Source: Terriglobales bacterium (GTDB lineage: Bacteria > Acidobacteriota > Terriglobia > Terriglobales > Acidobacteriaceae). Taken from it: a stretch of DNA of 64,000 nt. The notes beneath the pieces are model-generated. The model did no database searches and was not told the origin of the DNA. It saw only the letters and a list, made by a program, of their open reading frames with translations. Both the position numbers and the translations under genes were made by a program. This document shows, one piece after another, positions 8,170 through 17,398 of this stretch; within the stretch, counting starts at the first letter, position 1, and each line of letters starts with the position of its first letter. Location of the stretch: NCBI GenBank assembly GCA_035561515.1, contig DATMXP010000039.1, forward strand, positions 124,001 to 188,000, written 5' to 3'.

Positions 8170-9065
8170 ACAGCAACCGCCTTCACCAGACCCAAGTCGC
8201 TGGCAATCTTCTGGAGTTTCGCCTTCGTTTCTTTCTTCGCGGGAAGCATGGGCAGACGGTAGTTCTCCTCGACCTTGCCCATCATCGCGAGCACGGCTTT
8301 CACCGGAATCGGATTCGATTCCAGGAAGTTCGCCTGCATCAACCCAAGATATTTGCGCTGGATACTTCGAGCTCTATCCCAGTCGTTGGCGAGCGCCGCT
8401 CGAGTCATCTCGGCCATTTCTTTCGGTATCTCGTTCGATACCACCGAAATGATTCCGACTCCGCCCAGCGAAATCACCGGCAGCGTGACAGCATCATCTC
8501 CGGAAAGAACGGCAAAGTCGGACGGCACTGCGCTGCACACTTCGGCAATCTGGGTAATGCTGCCGCTCGCTTCTTTCACGGCGATGATGTTCTTCATCTC
8601 CGCTAGACGTGCAAGCGTGGCCACCTCGATGTTCGCTGCCGTGCGTCCGGGAACGTTGTAAAGCACCAGCGGCTTGTCGACAGCTTCGGCGATAGCCTTG
8701 AAATGTTGGTACTGACCTTCCTGGGTCGGCTTGTTGTAATACGGCGAGGCGGTCAGGATGGCATCCACGCTCTTCCGCGATGCGACTTCCTTTGCCTTGG
8801 AAACCGCTTCTCTTGTGGAGTTTGAAGTCGCGCCGGCAACAATCGGCACTCGGCCATTCACGACTTCAATTGTGACGTCGATGACATGCAGCCACTCGTC
8901 ATGCGAGAGCGTGGGTGTTTCACCTGTCGTTCCGCAGGGAACGAGGAAGTCAATCTTCGATGCCACCTGCCATTCGACCAGCGCCCGCAGCGCCTTTTCG
9001 TCGATCGAACCATCCGCTTTGAACGGAGTTACCAGTGCAGTGCCGCATCCACGCAGTTTCAACAT
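8166..9065 (-). CDS. dapA: 4-hydroxy-tetrahydrodipicolinate synthase
   Basis: DapA condenses pyruvate with aspartate semialdehyde, the first committed step of lysine and diaminopimelate synthesis. The 299-residue TIM barrel shows GTALVTPFKADGSID at the start, the PCGTTGETPTLS substrate loop, YYNKPTQEGQ, the catalytic tyrosine in LYNVPGRTA and the Schiff-base lysine in IIAVKEASGS. The ATG is preceded by GAGGTAGCT. Two bases separate it from dapB, and it is the last gene of the asd-lysC-dapB-dapA operon. Confidence 0.97.
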   Translation of the reverse strand: MLKLRGCGTALVTPFKADGSIDEKALRALVEWQVASKIDFLVPCGTTGETPTLSHDEWLHVIDVTIEVVNGRVPIVAGATSNSTREAVSKAKEVASRKSVDAILTASPYYNKPTQEGQYQHFKAIAEAVDKPLVLYNVPGRTAANIEVATLARLAEMKNIIAVKEASGSITQIAEVCSAVPSDFAVLSGDDAVTLPVISLGGVGIISVVSNEIPKEMAEMTRAALANDWDRARSIQRKYLGLMQANFLESNPIPVKAVLAMMGKVEENYRLPMLPAKKETKAKLQKIASDLGLVKAVAV

Positions 9066-9067
9066 AG

Positions 9068-9751
9068 CTACCTCAACTCTCGCCAGACGTCCTTAAAGTC
9101 GTAAAACCCACGCTTGTCGTGGATCCACTCCGCTGCCTTGACGGCTCCTTCTGCGAAGCCACGCCGCGACTTCGCCGAATGCGAAAGAAGCAGGGAATCG
9201 TTCACAGAGTCTAGCCGGATCTCGTGATCACCGACGATGTTGCCTTCACGAACCGATTCGATCTCCAGCACCTTTCCTGAGCCTGCTTTCAGGACATTGT
9301 TGATAGCCACTGCCGTGCCGGAAGGCGCGTCTTTCTTCTGGACGTGATGGCGTTCAATCATGTGGCCCTCGTATCCGAGGTTCAGGGCGGGTGCAACGGC
9401 GCGTGCTATTTCGAAAAACAGGTTCACGCCTACTGAAAAATTCGCGCCGAAAACGAAGCCGGTCTCGTATTTCTGCACCAGTTTGCGCACATGCTGCATG
9501 TGTTCGTACCAGCCTGTGGTTCCCACAACCATCCGGGTACCCACGCGAACGCAGGCTTCGATGTTGCCCAAAACCGCTGAAGGCGCTGTGAAATCGATAG
9601 CGACATCGATATTCGAAAGCGCTTCCGGACGCACCGCCGTACCGCCCACGTTTTCGAATTCGTCTACCGCCCTGACGTTATGTCCGCGCTCGCGTGCGAT
9701 CTCCTCCACGAGCGATCCGGTCTTTCCACGGCCAAGAACGAGTATGTTCAT
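9068..9751 (-). CDS. dapB: 4-hydroxy-tetrahydrodipicolinate reductase
   Basis: DapB reduces the DapA product with NAD(P)H. The protein is 227 residues, shorter than the usual 265-275, because the segment after the Rossmann start is compact. The nucleotide-binding start is NILVLGRGKTGSLVEEIA, followed by DFTAPSAV and GTTGW. The catalytic and substrate region ERHHVQKKDAPSGTA contains the conserved HH and KxDAPSGT. Its start overlaps the lysC stop by four bases (ATGA), implying coupled translation. Confidence 0.95.
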   Translation of the reverse strand: MNILVLGRGKTGSLVEEIARERGHNVRAVDEFENVGGTAVRPEALSNIDVAIDFTAPSAVLGNIEACVRVGTRMVVGTTGWYEHMQHVRKLVQKYETGFVFGANFSVGVNLFFEIARAVAPALNLGYEGHMIERHHVQKKDAPSGTAVAINNVLKAGSGKVLEIESVREGNIVGDHEIRLDSVNDSLLLSHSAKSRRGFAEGAVKAAEWIHDKRGFYDFKDVWRELR

Positions 9752-11127
9752 GCGTATGCGAATACTTCAGGATCAGGATCCGCGAAAAAGATATCGTGCA
9801 ACTGGCGAACCGCACGAGGGACGTCACTCTCTTCAATCACAAAAGTGATGTTAATCTCCGACGCGCCCTGCGAGATCATCCGGATATTAATGTCGGACAC
9901 CGCACTGAATACTTTCCCGGCAACACCGGGCGTCTCTCGAAGGTTCTCGCCGACCAGGCAAACGATAGCTTTGCGGCCTTCGTATTTTACGTCGCCCAGC
10001 TTTTGCAGGTCGGTAGCAATCGCAGGAATCGCCTCGTTCGAGTCCACTGTCAAGGAGACGCTCACCTCCGAAGTCGAAACCACATCGACAGGGCAACGAT
10101 GCCGGTCGAAGACTTCAAATATTGACCGCAGAAACCCGTGCGCTCCGAGCATGCGTGTCGCCACGATATCAATGATGGTGATCCGCTTCTTGGCTGCGAT
10201 CGCTTTGAATGGATTGCGACAGTGTGGTGCTCGCGCGGTAATCACCGTGCCTTCGTTCGAAGGGTTACGTGAATTCAATACCAGCACCGGGATGTTCTTC
10301 TGCACCGCCGGCAGCAGCGTCGAAGGATGCAGGACCTTCGCTCCGAAATAGGCCAATTCGGCTGCTTCTTCGAAGCCGATGTTTTTGATCCGCAGTGCGC
10401 TTGGACACATGTTGGGATCGGTGGTCTTCATGCCGTCGACGTCGGTCCAGATCTCGATGCGTTCTGCGTCAAGTCCGGCACCTACGATAGCGGCGGAAAA
10501 GTCCGAACCACCTCGGCCAATCGTCGTCGGAATGCCGTCTTTTGTGGAGCCGATGAACCCGCCCATCACAGGCACAAAGCCCTTGTCGAGGGCGGGTTTG
10601 ACGATCTCTTTCAGGCGGTCGTTGATCTCATCGAACTGCGGGACAGCTTTGGTGTAGGTATTGTCCGTCACAATCACCTGGCGTGAATCGATGCGAATCG
10701 ATTTCATGCCCCTGGCTTCGAATCCGGCGGCCACGATCTTCGCATTCACTCGCTCACCGAAGGACAGTACGTTGTCGGTAGTACGAGGTGTAAGTTCACC
10801 AACAGCCGAGATGCCGCGGAGCAGATCGTCCAGACCATTGAAGTCGGCTTCGAGTTCGGCGTGAAGACCGGTAAACGTTGCCGTACCAAGCAATTCGCTG
10901 ACGGCTTGGTAATGACGTTCCCGTGCAGCGAGGGAAAGCCCGAGGGCTTTTTCCTTGTCCCCCGAACCTGCGGCGTTTGACATCGCGACCAGTTGATCGG
11001 TGAACTTCGACATCGCGCTCACCACCACCACAGGCCTGTCGGCCAGCCGCGAAGAGACGATCTTCGCAACACGATCAATTGCAGAAGCACTCTCAACGGA
11101 GGTTCCGCCGAATTTCATGACGATCAT
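9748..11127 (-). CDS. lysC: aspartate kinase
   Basis: A monofunctional aspartokinase of 459 residues that phosphorylates aspartate at the head of the lysine/threonine/methionine pathway. It opens with the invariant VMKFGGTSV, has the GFIGSTKDGIPTTIGRGGSD nucleotide region and the TDVDGMKTTDPN substrate motif. Two ACT domains follow (from about residue 310: ITIIDIVATRMLGAHGFLRS, and IVCLVGENLRETPGVAGKVF), so feedback inhibition is likely, most probably by lysine given the operon. It is 12 bases downstream of asd. Confidence 0.97.
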   Translation of the reverse strand: MIVMKFGGTSVESASAIDRVAKIVSSRLADRPVVVVSAMSKFTDQLVAMSNAAGSGDKEKALGLSLAARERHYQAVSELLGTATFTGLHAELEADFNGLDDLLRGISAVGELTPRTTDNVLSFGERVNAKIVAAGFEARGMKSIRIDSRQVIVTDNTYTKAVPQFDEINDRLKEIVKPALDKGFVPVMGGFIGSTKDGIPTTIGRGGSDFSAAIVGAGLDAERIEIWTDVDGMKTTDPNMCPSALRIKNIGFEEAAELAYFGAKVLHPSTLLPAVQKNIPVLVLNSRNPSNEGTVITARAPHCRNPFKAIAAKKRITIIDIVATRMLGAHGFLRSIFEVFDRHRCPVDVVSTSEVSVSLTVDSNEAIPAIATDLQKLGDVKYEGRKAIVCLVGENLRETPGVAGKVFSAVSDINIRMISQGASEINITFVIEESDVPRAVRQLHDIFFADPDPEVFAYA

Positions 11128-11139
11128 GTGGGCGATGTC

Positions 11140-12201
11140 CTAGTCGAGGTATCCCTGGCACTTCAGCAGTTCGGCGTTCAGCAACGCAGCGCCCGCTGCA
11201 CCGCGAATCGTGTTATGCGACAGCACCGTGAACTTCCAATCAAACAATCCGCACGGGCGCAAGCGGCCTACGCTGGTGGCCATGCCGGCACCGCGATCAA
11301 GATCGAAGCGCGGCTGCGGACGATCCGGCGATGCATCGTATACCACCGCCTGTTGTGGAGCCGTCGGCAGCTTCTTTTCCTGTGGAATGGCACTGAACTT
11401 GTTCCACGTTGCGATGATTTCTTCCGCCGAGGCTGTCTTCGCAAGCTTTACTGAAACCGATTCCGTATGTCCGTCTTCCACCGCCACGCGGTTGCATTGT
11501 GCGCTGATGCCGATCGGCGCCGGCTTGAACGAATATCCGTTCACCGAGCCGAGGAGTTTCAGCGTCTCCTCTTCCATCTTCTCTTCTTCATTTTTGATGA
11601 AGGGGATCACGTTTCCAATGATGTCGAGCGAAGCCACGCCCGGATAGCCGGCGCCACTCACGGCCTGCATCGTCACAACGAAAACCTTCTCCAGTCCGAA
11701 GGCGAGTTGCAAGGGCTTAAGCGCGATAACGAGGCCGATCGCCGAACAATTCGGATTGGTGACGATGAAACCTTTGGAGTCCTTGAACCACTTCTGTCTC
11801 TCCAGCACGCGCACGTGATCGGCGTTCACTTCTGGGATCACTAGCGGAACATCCTCCTGCATGCGGAAAGCGCTGGAATTCGAGACCACAGCGCATCCGG
11901 CGGAGGCGAAGGCAGGTTCAATCTCGCGCGCAAAAGCCGCATCCAGCGCGGCAAAGATCACCTTGGGAGCGCCTTCAGGGCTAGCGGAGGAAACAGTCAT
12001 ATCCGCCACCTTGGCCGGAATCGCGGTCTTCAATCTCCACTTCGCTGCCTGCGCGTACGGCAAGCCCGCTGAACGATCCGATGCAGCTAACCAGGCGACT
12101 TCAAACCACGGGTGGTTCTCGAGCAGTTGGATGAACCGCTGCCCAACCACACCCGTTGCGCCAAGAATTCCAACAGGTATTTTTCTACTGTGAGTTTCCA
12201 T
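11140..12201 (-). CDS. asd: aspartate-semialdehyde dehydrogenase, archaeal/fungal type
   Basis: Asd reduces aspartyl phosphate to the semialdehyde with NADPH. The 353 residues start with the dinucleotide site PVGILGATGVVGQRFIQLLE. The catalytic cysteine is in IVTNPNCSAIGLVIALKPL and the substrate motif QAVSGAGYPGV follows. These motif forms match the archaeal/fungal-type family rather than E. coli Asd. It is the first gene of the lysine operon; AGGACTGTAA precedes the ATG. The 146 bases upstream hold the likely operon promoter, but I see no convincing hexamers. Confidence 0.95.
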   Translation of the reverse strand: METHSRKIPVGILGATGVVGQRFIQLLENHPWFEVAWLAASDRSAGLPYAQAAKWRLKTAIPAKVADMTVSSASPEGAPKVIFAALDAAFAREIEPAFASAGCAVVSNSSAFRMQEDVPLVIPEVNADHVRVLERQKWFKDSKGFIVTNPNCSAIGLVIALKPLQLAFGLEKVFVVTMQAVSGAGYPGVASLDIIGNVIPFIKNEEEKMEEETLKLLGSVNGYSFKPAPIGISAQCNRVAVEDGHTESVSVKLAKTASAEEIIATWNKFSAIPQEKKLPTAPQQAVVYDASPDRPQPRFDLDRGAGMATSVGRLRPCGLFDWKFTVLSHNTIRGAAGAALLNAELLKCQGYLD

Positions 12202-12347
12202 TTACAGTCCTACAGTTTTGTTCTGGATTCTATCATTCCGGTAATCCCACTTTTTCTTCCATAAGCAAAACTTTCAGGAGCATTCATTGCAGATTTCGAG
12301 GAAGGAGTGTGTCCCGAATTAGTGGCGGGTGGGGGAATGCTGTGAAT

Positions 12348-13457
12348 TTAATGATGCGCGACGGAACGCGCTCGTTGCGCTTCTTCAGAACGATGTCCAG
12401 TGAAAGGACGTACGCGCACAAAGTATTCATCGAGCAGAACACCGAGTACAGCTGCGGTCGGAACGGCGATCAGCGCACCGATCATTCCGGCCAGGGATCC
12501 GCCGATGAACAGAGCAATGATCACCGCCAGCGGCGGAAGGTCAACGCTCATTTTCATGATCTTCGGCACCAGGATCGCATTTTCAATCTGCTGGTACAGG
12601 AAGTAGAAACCGACAACTCCCAGGAACTTCGACCATGAATCCAGGGCTGCGATCGAACTGCTCATGACGAAGGACAAGAACGGACCCGCGAACGGAACTA
12701 TGTTCAGGACTCCTGCCATCACGCCTAGGAAAAGTGCGTACTTCACGTGCATCAACCAGAACGTGATCCCGGCGGAGACTCCGAGGATCAGCATGAGCAA
12801 TCCTTGGCCTACCAGCCAGTGCCGGATCCGCTGCTCTGCGCGCAACATGGTCGATCGCAAACGCCCACGTTGCGGCTCACTGAAGAAGGACAGGAACCAG
12901 TAGAAGAGGCTCTGGCCGTCGAGGATGAAGTACGCCGTCAGGATCATCCAACTGAAGAGCATGAACAATCCAGTTGCAAGGCCCTTGAAAAGGCCAACTG
13001 TTCCTCCCGCGGATTCGCTCAGTTGATTGCCCAGTGCATTCGGATCGAACGTCGGCAGAAGCGGGAATCGATGGAGTTTCTCATTGACCTCAGCGATTCT
13101 CTGCGGCAGATACGTGGATGCCGACAACAGATCGTTATACATGGGCGGCACAGCAAAGATCAGGAACGACCCGAATCCGACCGTTGCGATCACGATGATG
13201 ATCAGGATGGCGGTTACGCGATCCGGCCACCAGTGCCCGATGTGAATTTTGCGGATGGCGTCGATCGCCGGGCTCAGCACCACGGCGAATAGCGCACTGA
13301 CAAAAATCAGCATTAGTACTTCACGCGCGGCCCATGCAAAACCAAGCAGCACCAACAACCCGATGGTGAAAATGATGTCCGACCGGAGCGAGCGCACCTT
13401 GGGCGGGGAACTGTGTTGGTCGTAGTCTGGCATGGAATTGTGCGTGATTGTACTCAT
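12348..13457 (-). CDS. AI-2E family transporter (PF01594)
   Basis: A 369-residue multi-pass membrane protein of the AI-2 exporter / UPF0118 permease family. It shows paired N-terminal helices (IIFTIGLLVLLGFAWAAREVLM), a soluble central domain with the heptad-like segment around residues 95-150, and the conserved late helices GVLNIVPFAGPFLSFV and IALFIGGSLAGMIGALIAVP. Family members include autoinducer exporters and sodium/proton antiporters, so the substrate is open. The C-terminal tail is basic and hydrophilic. Confidence 0.9.
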   Translation of the reverse strand: MSTITHNSMPDYDQHSSPPKVRSLRSDIIFTIGLLVLLGFAWAAREVLMLIFVSALFAVVLSPAIDAIRKIHIGHWWPDRVTAILIIIVIATVGFGSFLIFAVPPMYNDLLSASTYLPQRIAEVNEKLHRFPLLPTFDPNALGNQLSESAGGTVGLFKGLATGLFMLFSWMILTAYFILDGQSLFYWFLSFFSEPQRGRLRSTMLRAEQRIRHWLVGQGLLMLILGVSAGITFWLMHVKYALFLGVMAGVLNIVPFAGPFLSFVMSSSIAALDSWSKFLGVVGFYFLYQQIENAILVPKIMKMSVDLPPLAVIIALFIGGSLAGMIGALIAVPTAAVLGVLLDEYFVRVRPFTGHRSEEAQRARSVAHH

Positions 13458-13490
13458 AGTTCCCAGCGCTTGGAAATAACGAAAGGGAAA

Positions 13491-13524
13491 GACCGCAAAA
13501 AAGAAAAGCCGGATCGAATCCGGC
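13491..13524 (-). terminator. Rho-independent terminator after the 245-aa exported protein
   Basis: On the minus strand GCCGGAT-TCG-ATCCGGC is followed by TTTTCTTTTTTGC. It lies about 20 bases after the stop of the gene ending at 13544 and separates it from the AI-2E transporter gene. Confidence 0.85.
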
Positions 13525-13543
13525 CTCTCGGAACCCCGTTTTG

Positions 13544-14281
13544 CTAATCGCGGTAGATTTCCGTTCTCTCTGCCTCGATCGCAATTTTCTGGATCTTGTA
13601 GCTCTCATCCACCCAGACGATCCAGTCGTTCTCTTCCATGTGGAGATCGAACCTGGAGAGCTCGCGGTCAACACCTTTGATCGCCAATTTTTGCTGGCCT
13701 GCGTAGGAGATGGTTACCTGGGATGACATCTGCGCTCGCGGAATGATCACCCCGAATTTAGTGGGCGTGAGCTGACATCCAGCCTCCCCAGGCTTGGGAC
13801 GGCACTGGCCGGCCAGATACCTCCACAGCAGAAGCTGTCTCTGGCTGAAGAAATAGTCATCCAGGATGAGCGTAGATGTCGGAAGAATGAATGGCTGCTC
13901 GGTCGATTTGCCCTGGTTGATTGTCACCTTCTCGATGAGGAACTCATCCTTGGGTTCCACCACTGCCGTTCCCTGGTCCTTTTCGCTCCACTCGTAGCGC
14001 TGCAAGTCTCCGGACGGCGACAGCCGCAATTCGGCGTTTTGCGGGTTCTTCGCCTCTTCCAGCTTGAACTCTGACTTCAGCAGGCTGTACTCCGGCGTCT
14101 GGGAGATTTCGAACTTTTCGCTCGCCATTCGCTTGCCGTTTACATAAACGCCGAACACCCCGGAATCCACGAGTTTCGCGGCAGATTCATTCTTCTTGGG
14201 TTTACCGGCAAAGGCCGAAACAGATAGAAACAAGAGTACGACGACGAGGCTAGTGACTCTCTGGTACTTCGGAAACTTCAT
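13544..14281 (-). CDS. exported hypothetical protein, 245 aa
   Basis: I do not recognise the family. The ATG at 14281 has GGGATGG just upstream and gives a good signal peptide (MKFPKYQRVTSLVVVLLFLSVSAFA, cleaved after AFA). The mature part is predicted to be mostly beta: a repeated antiparallel pattern (GVFGVYVNGKRMASEKFEIS, then LRLSPSGDLQRYEWSEK), as in outer-membrane or periplasmic lipid-interacting folds. C-terminal segments include KLAIKGVDRELSRFDLHM. It overlaps the 3' end of the shikimate kinase gene by 32 bases, so translation may be coupled. Confidence 0.75.
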   Translation of the reverse strand: MKFPKYQRVTSLVVVLLFLSVSAFAGKPKKNESAAKLVDSGVFGVYVNGKRMASEKFEISQTPEYSLLKSEFKLEEAKNPQNAELRLSPSGDLQRYEWSEKDQGTAVVEPKDEFLIEKVTINQGKSTEQPFILPTSTLILDDYFFSQRQLLLWRYLAGQCRPKPGEAGCQLTPTKFGVIIPRAQMSSQVTISYAGQQKLAIKGVDRELSRFDLHMEENDWIVWVDESYKIQKIAIEAERTEIYRD

Positions 14282-14780
14282 CACACCATCCCAACCGCGA
14301 AATAACTTCGTTAACGATTTCGCGGACCGCCTTTCCGGCGGTTTGCACACGATGATCTGCCTTCATGTAACCAATTCGCCGCTGTTCATACAATTGGCGA
14401 AAATGGTTCTCATCGTGCGCCAGCGGCCGAATCGTTTTCTCCGATCGGCATCGCAACAACAGGGTATCAATTGGCGCGTCAAGAAACACGCACGGAATAG
14501 AACAACGGTGAATCACCTCAAGGTTTGCAGGCTGTACGAATGCGCCGCCTCCCAAGGCGATCACCTCAGGCCTATCGGGTGTTTGTTGGAGCAGGTGCGT
14601 AAGGCATTCCGTCTCGCGTCGCCGGAATCCCGCCTCGCCTTCTTCGGCGAAGATCTCGGGAATGGTTTTTCCGGACGACTTGACGATCACCTCGTCGAGG
14701 TCGACAAAGCGTAGATTGAACCGCAGCGACATTTCTTGGCCGACAGTAGTCTTACCGGCGCCCATGAAGCCCACAAGCAA
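14250..14780 (-). CDS. aroK: shikimate kinase
   Basis: Phosphorylates shikimate in chorismate synthesis. The 176 residues contain the Walker A loop GFMGAGKTTVG at the very start, the shikimate-binding DLDE and FAEEGEAGFRRRETE, the GGGAF motif, and the lid arginine in EKTIRPLA. The start is uncertain: the frame is open upstream without an ATG, and candidates are TTG at 14780 or GTG at 14774. A few extra residues before LLVGFMG would be normal for the family. Confidence 0.92.
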   Translation of the reverse strand: MLVGFMGAGKTTVGQEMSLRFNLRFVDLDEVIVKSSGKTIPEIFAEEGEAGFRRRETECLTHLLQQTPDRPEVIALGGGAFVQPANLEVIHRCSIPCVFLDAPIDTLLLRCRSEKTIRPLAHDENHFRQLYEQRRIGYMKADHRVQTAGKAVREIVNEVISRLGWCDEVSEVPESH

Positions 14781-14909
14781 AACGGCCCGGGGATTTCCCA
14801 GGCCGGTCGATGATCTCGTATTGTCGCCGTTAATCAGGTCGCGTCCTGCGCAGTGAGGGATGAAACGGATTCTATCAGCTCGCAGAGCACAACCGCTTCG
14901 CTGTCGACG

Positions 14910-15248
14910 TCAGAACGACGTGTTCAGGAACATTCTCGACAGGAGCGCGGAAATTGCCGGTATCGAAACCCAGGCAATTTTCTTCTCACCGGCGAATCCT
15001 AGAAGTCGCCCCCTTGCGCGAGCCGGCTTTACCAAGCCTTCGCGCTCGAGAGAACCTTGGATGTTCTCCCACACGGCTGGACTTGGGTCATGCATCGGCA
15101 GAAGCAATTTTGCTTGCTCCGCGATGTAACGCAAGTCGGTGACCAGGTCCGAGCAGACAGCGCATTCCTTCAGGTGCGTTTCTTCCTCGGCGTTTCCCCC
15201 GGTTTCGATGATGTACGGCAGAACTTTCTGGAATTCTGCACAGTTCAT
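14910..15248 (-). CDS. zinc-finger anti-sigma factor
   Basis: A 112-residue anti-sigma factor of the zf-HC2 type, inferred to hold the adjacent ECF sigma factor inactive at the membrane. It has the ZAS signature H-x3-C-x2-C (HLKECAVC) near residue 30 with an upstream Cys (MNCAEFQKVL). A C-terminal hydrophobic stretch (IAWVSIPAISALL) may anchor it in the membrane. The ATG at 15248 is preceded by GAGAGGAAG and lies 36 bases after the sigma gene stop, so the two form an operon. Confidence 0.85.
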   Translation of the reverse strand: MNCAEFQKVLPYIIETGGNAEEETHLKECAVCSDLVTDLRYIAEQAKLLLPMHDPSPAVWENIQGSLEREGLVKPARARGRLLGFAGEKKIAWVSIPAISALLSRMFLNTSF

Positions 15249-15283
15249 TGGCTTCCTCTCCCCGATCACTCCACGCGCCGGCT

Positions 15284-15889
15284 TCATCGTCTTAAGGCCT
15301 TTTCGGCTCTGCTTGTTTTCAGCAGGTCGCGTAACTTCATTCTCGCCTTATGCAACTGTGATTTGCTATTGCCGATCGAGCAACCCATCATCTCGGCAAT
15401 TTCGTTATGTTCATAACCTTCGATGTCGTGCAGTACAAATATGATCCGGTATCCGGGAGGCAGTGTCTCGATCGCCCTCTCCAGGTTGACCCGGTCAATC
15501 GAGCCGGCCAGCACATTGTCTCTGGCTCCAATGTCTTTCTTCGGCCCGTCTTCCTGCTGGGGTTCCATGGTCTCTTCGAGCGAGACTTCCGGCAGTCCCT
15601 TCTTCCGCAGGTGCATCAACACCACGTTCACGGCGAGTCGATGCAGCCAAGTGGAAAACGCCGACTCTCCCCGGAATGTCGCGATCTTCCGGTACAACTG
15701 GAGGAACGCTTCCTGGGTAAGATCTTCGGCTTCCGCGGTGTTGCCCGTCATTCTCAGGCACAGCGAATACACGCGTCGCTTGTGCAAGCCATAAAGAAGC
15801 TCGAATGACTCGGCGTCACCGGCCTTGGCTCGATCAATAGCCTCTGCTTCCGTGATTCCTGGAGCTAATTGTTTCTTTGCTGTAGTCAA
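15284..15889 (-). CDS. ECF RNA polymerase sigma factor (RpoE-like)
   Basis: A 201-residue sigma factor with only regions 2 and 4. Region 2 (about 30-95) includes [22 protein letters not shown] and the -10 recognition helix around [18 protein letters not shown] linker of about 35 acidic residues follows, then region 4 ([20 protein letters not shown], with helix-turn-helix [20 protein letters not shown]). It is followed by its anti-sigma factor, as is usual for group ECF01-04. Targets are unknown. Confidence 0.94.
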   Translation of the reverse strand: MTTAKKQLAPGITEAEAIDRAKAGDAESFELLYGLHKRRVYSLCLRMTGNTAEAEDLTQEAFLQLYRKIATFRGESAFSTWLHRLAVNVVLMHLRKKGLPEVSLEETMEPQQEDGPKKDIGARDNVLAGSIDRVNLERAIETLPPGYRIIFVLHDIEGYEHNEIAEMMGCSIGNSKSQLHKARMKLRDLLKTSRAEKALRR

Positions 15890-16086
15890 TTGTCCAGCCG
15901 ACGCTTACTAAGATGCGGCTAAGTAGCTGCCTGTTGTATAACTTCCGCCGATTTTTGAAGCCGACCTTACTCCACAGGCAAACCCGATCCGCCCTGCCGT
16001 GGAACGAATCTTCCCATCAGAGTGCAATTTCGGCTGCTTGGGTTGTACGGCCGCCCGCTTTTCCCTGCCGCATTTATCATTCTCCC

Positions 16087-16821
16087 ATGACCCCTGACGA
16101 AATACTCCGCCAGGAATTCAACCGCTGGGCAGAAGACGGCCGTGGCGAAGGCATGGAAAGTCACCATCTCTTCATCACGGAGCAGACCGTCCGCCTAATG
16201 GATCTCCGGCCCGGCGACCGGGTACTCGACCTCGGCTGCGGTACCGGCTGGGCCACTCGCTTGCTCGCGCGCCTGGTTGCCAATGGCCCGTCAGGCTCCG
16301 GGCAGGTGATAGGAGTCGATGTATCCGACGAAATGATCCGACTCGCCCGCGGGCAGTCCCAAGACATCGACAACACCATGTACATCTGGGGCTCGGCCGA
16401 CCGGATCCCCTGGGAAGAAAACTTCTTCGACAAGGTACTCTCCGTCGAGAGCTTCTACTACTACCCTGACCAGGAACTCGCGCTCGCCGAGTTATTCCGA
16501 GTCATGGCGCCGCACGGGAAGCTGTTCATCCTGATCAACCTTTACAAGGACAACCACTACTCGCTGCGATGGGTGGACGAGTTGAAAGTCCCAGTGCAGG
16601 TTCGATCCGAAGCGGAATACGTGGAACTGCTGAAAGCTCACGCCTTCGAGAACGTTCGTGCAGTTCGCATTCCCGACGACACTCCGACGCCCGACACCTA
16701 TTCCGGGAAGTCGTTCAAGAACGCCGCCGAATTACGTGATTTCAAGCGAATCGGCGCCTTATTGCTCATGGCCGAAAAGCCAAACGTGAAGAGCATGCCG
16801 CGCGCAATTGAAGTAATCTGA
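16087..16821 (+). CDS. class I SAM-dependent methyltransferase
   Basis: A 244-residue methyltransferase. I chose the ATG at 16087 because the frame upstream to 15913 looks non-coding. The SAM-binding motif I is VLDLGCGTGWATRLLA (about residues 40-55), motif II is QVIGVDVSDEMIRLARG and motif IV lies in DKVLSVESFYYYPD. It resembles UbiE/Methyltransf_11 enzymes. The substrate is not evident, and neighbours (sigma factor, CBS protein) do not help. It is divergent from the sigma-factor gene. A GC-rich hairpin (16831-16849) without a T-tract follows. Confidence 0.85.
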   Translation: MTPDEILRQEFNRWAEDGRGEGMESHHLFITEQTVRLMDLRPGDRVLDLGCGTGWATRLLARLVANGPSGSGQVIGVDVSDEMIRLARGQSQDIDNTMYIWGSADRIPWEENFFDKVLSVESFYYYPDQELALAELFRVMAPHGKLFILINLYKDNHYSLRWVDELKVPVQVRSEAEYVELLKAHAFENVRAVRIPDDTPTPDTYSGKSFKNAAELRDFKRIGALLLMAEKPNVKSMPRAIEVI

Positions 16822-16870
16822 AAACGGGAAGGCGCCCGCGCGGGGCGCCCCAGAGTAGGTAAAGCTTTCG

Positions 16871-17299
16871 TTAAGACGCCTGCGAAATGTACGCTCGCAT
16901 CACCTGATTCTCCCCGTCTTTCTGCTCCAGGTCGTGGACAATCAGGTCGCGCAGCGAGATCAGTCCTTTCAACTTGCGCCCGTCGCAAACCGGAAGATGC
17001 CGGAAGTTGTGTTCCTTCATCAACCTCATGCATTCGTCAATCCGCTCATGTGGCGACACCACCAGCGGATCCTCCGTCATTACGTCTTTGATCATTGTTG
17101 CGGCAGGATCGCGGGCCTCGCTCACAACCCTCTTCATCAGGTCGCGCTCGCTAAAGATGCCGACAAGTTCGTCCCCCACAACGACGGCGACCGCGCCAAT
17201 GTTTCGCTCCACCATGTAACGGACCGTGTCCAGGATCGTTCGGCCGGTATCGACGAAATAGACTTCCCGGTTCTTCACCAGGTCGAAAATTTGTTCCAT
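16871..17299 (-). CDS. tandem CBS-domain protein
   Basis: A 142-residue protein made almost entirely of two CBS domains, which sense adenine nucleotides. The first spans roughly 8-60 (VYFVDTGRTILDTVRYMVER, ending GIFSERDLMKRVV) and the second 75-130 (MTEDPLVVSPHERIDECMRL, ending GLISLRDLIVHDL). The GIFSERDL and GLISLRDL turns are classic. The start at 17299 has GAGAGG six bases upstream; an ATG two codons earlier is also possible. There is no effector domain, so it must act on a partner. Confidence 0.9.
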   Translation of the reverse strand: MEQIFDLVKNREVYFVDTGRTILDTVRYMVERNIGAVAVVVGDELVGIFSERDLMKRVVSEARDPAATMIKDVMTEDPLVVSPHERIDECMRLMKEHNFRHLPVCDGRKLKGLISLRDLIVHDLEQKDGENQVMRAYISQAS

Positions 17300-17398
17300 T
17301 GCCATCCTCTCGAAAGTCTGGTGGTAAAGGCCTGCCCTGAGCATGGATGCTCGGGGGCGGTGAGTATATGCCTTGTGACACTTAGAGGGAAGTGGTTG

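Noticed and set aside
8878-8896. CRP-like half palindrome TGTGA-N6-TGACA inside dapA
   Set aside because: One half-site is wrong and it lies inside a coding region.
14780-14860. an N-terminal extension of shikimate kinase
   Set aside because: The frame is open upstream but has no ATG/GTG/TTG start codon before 14780.
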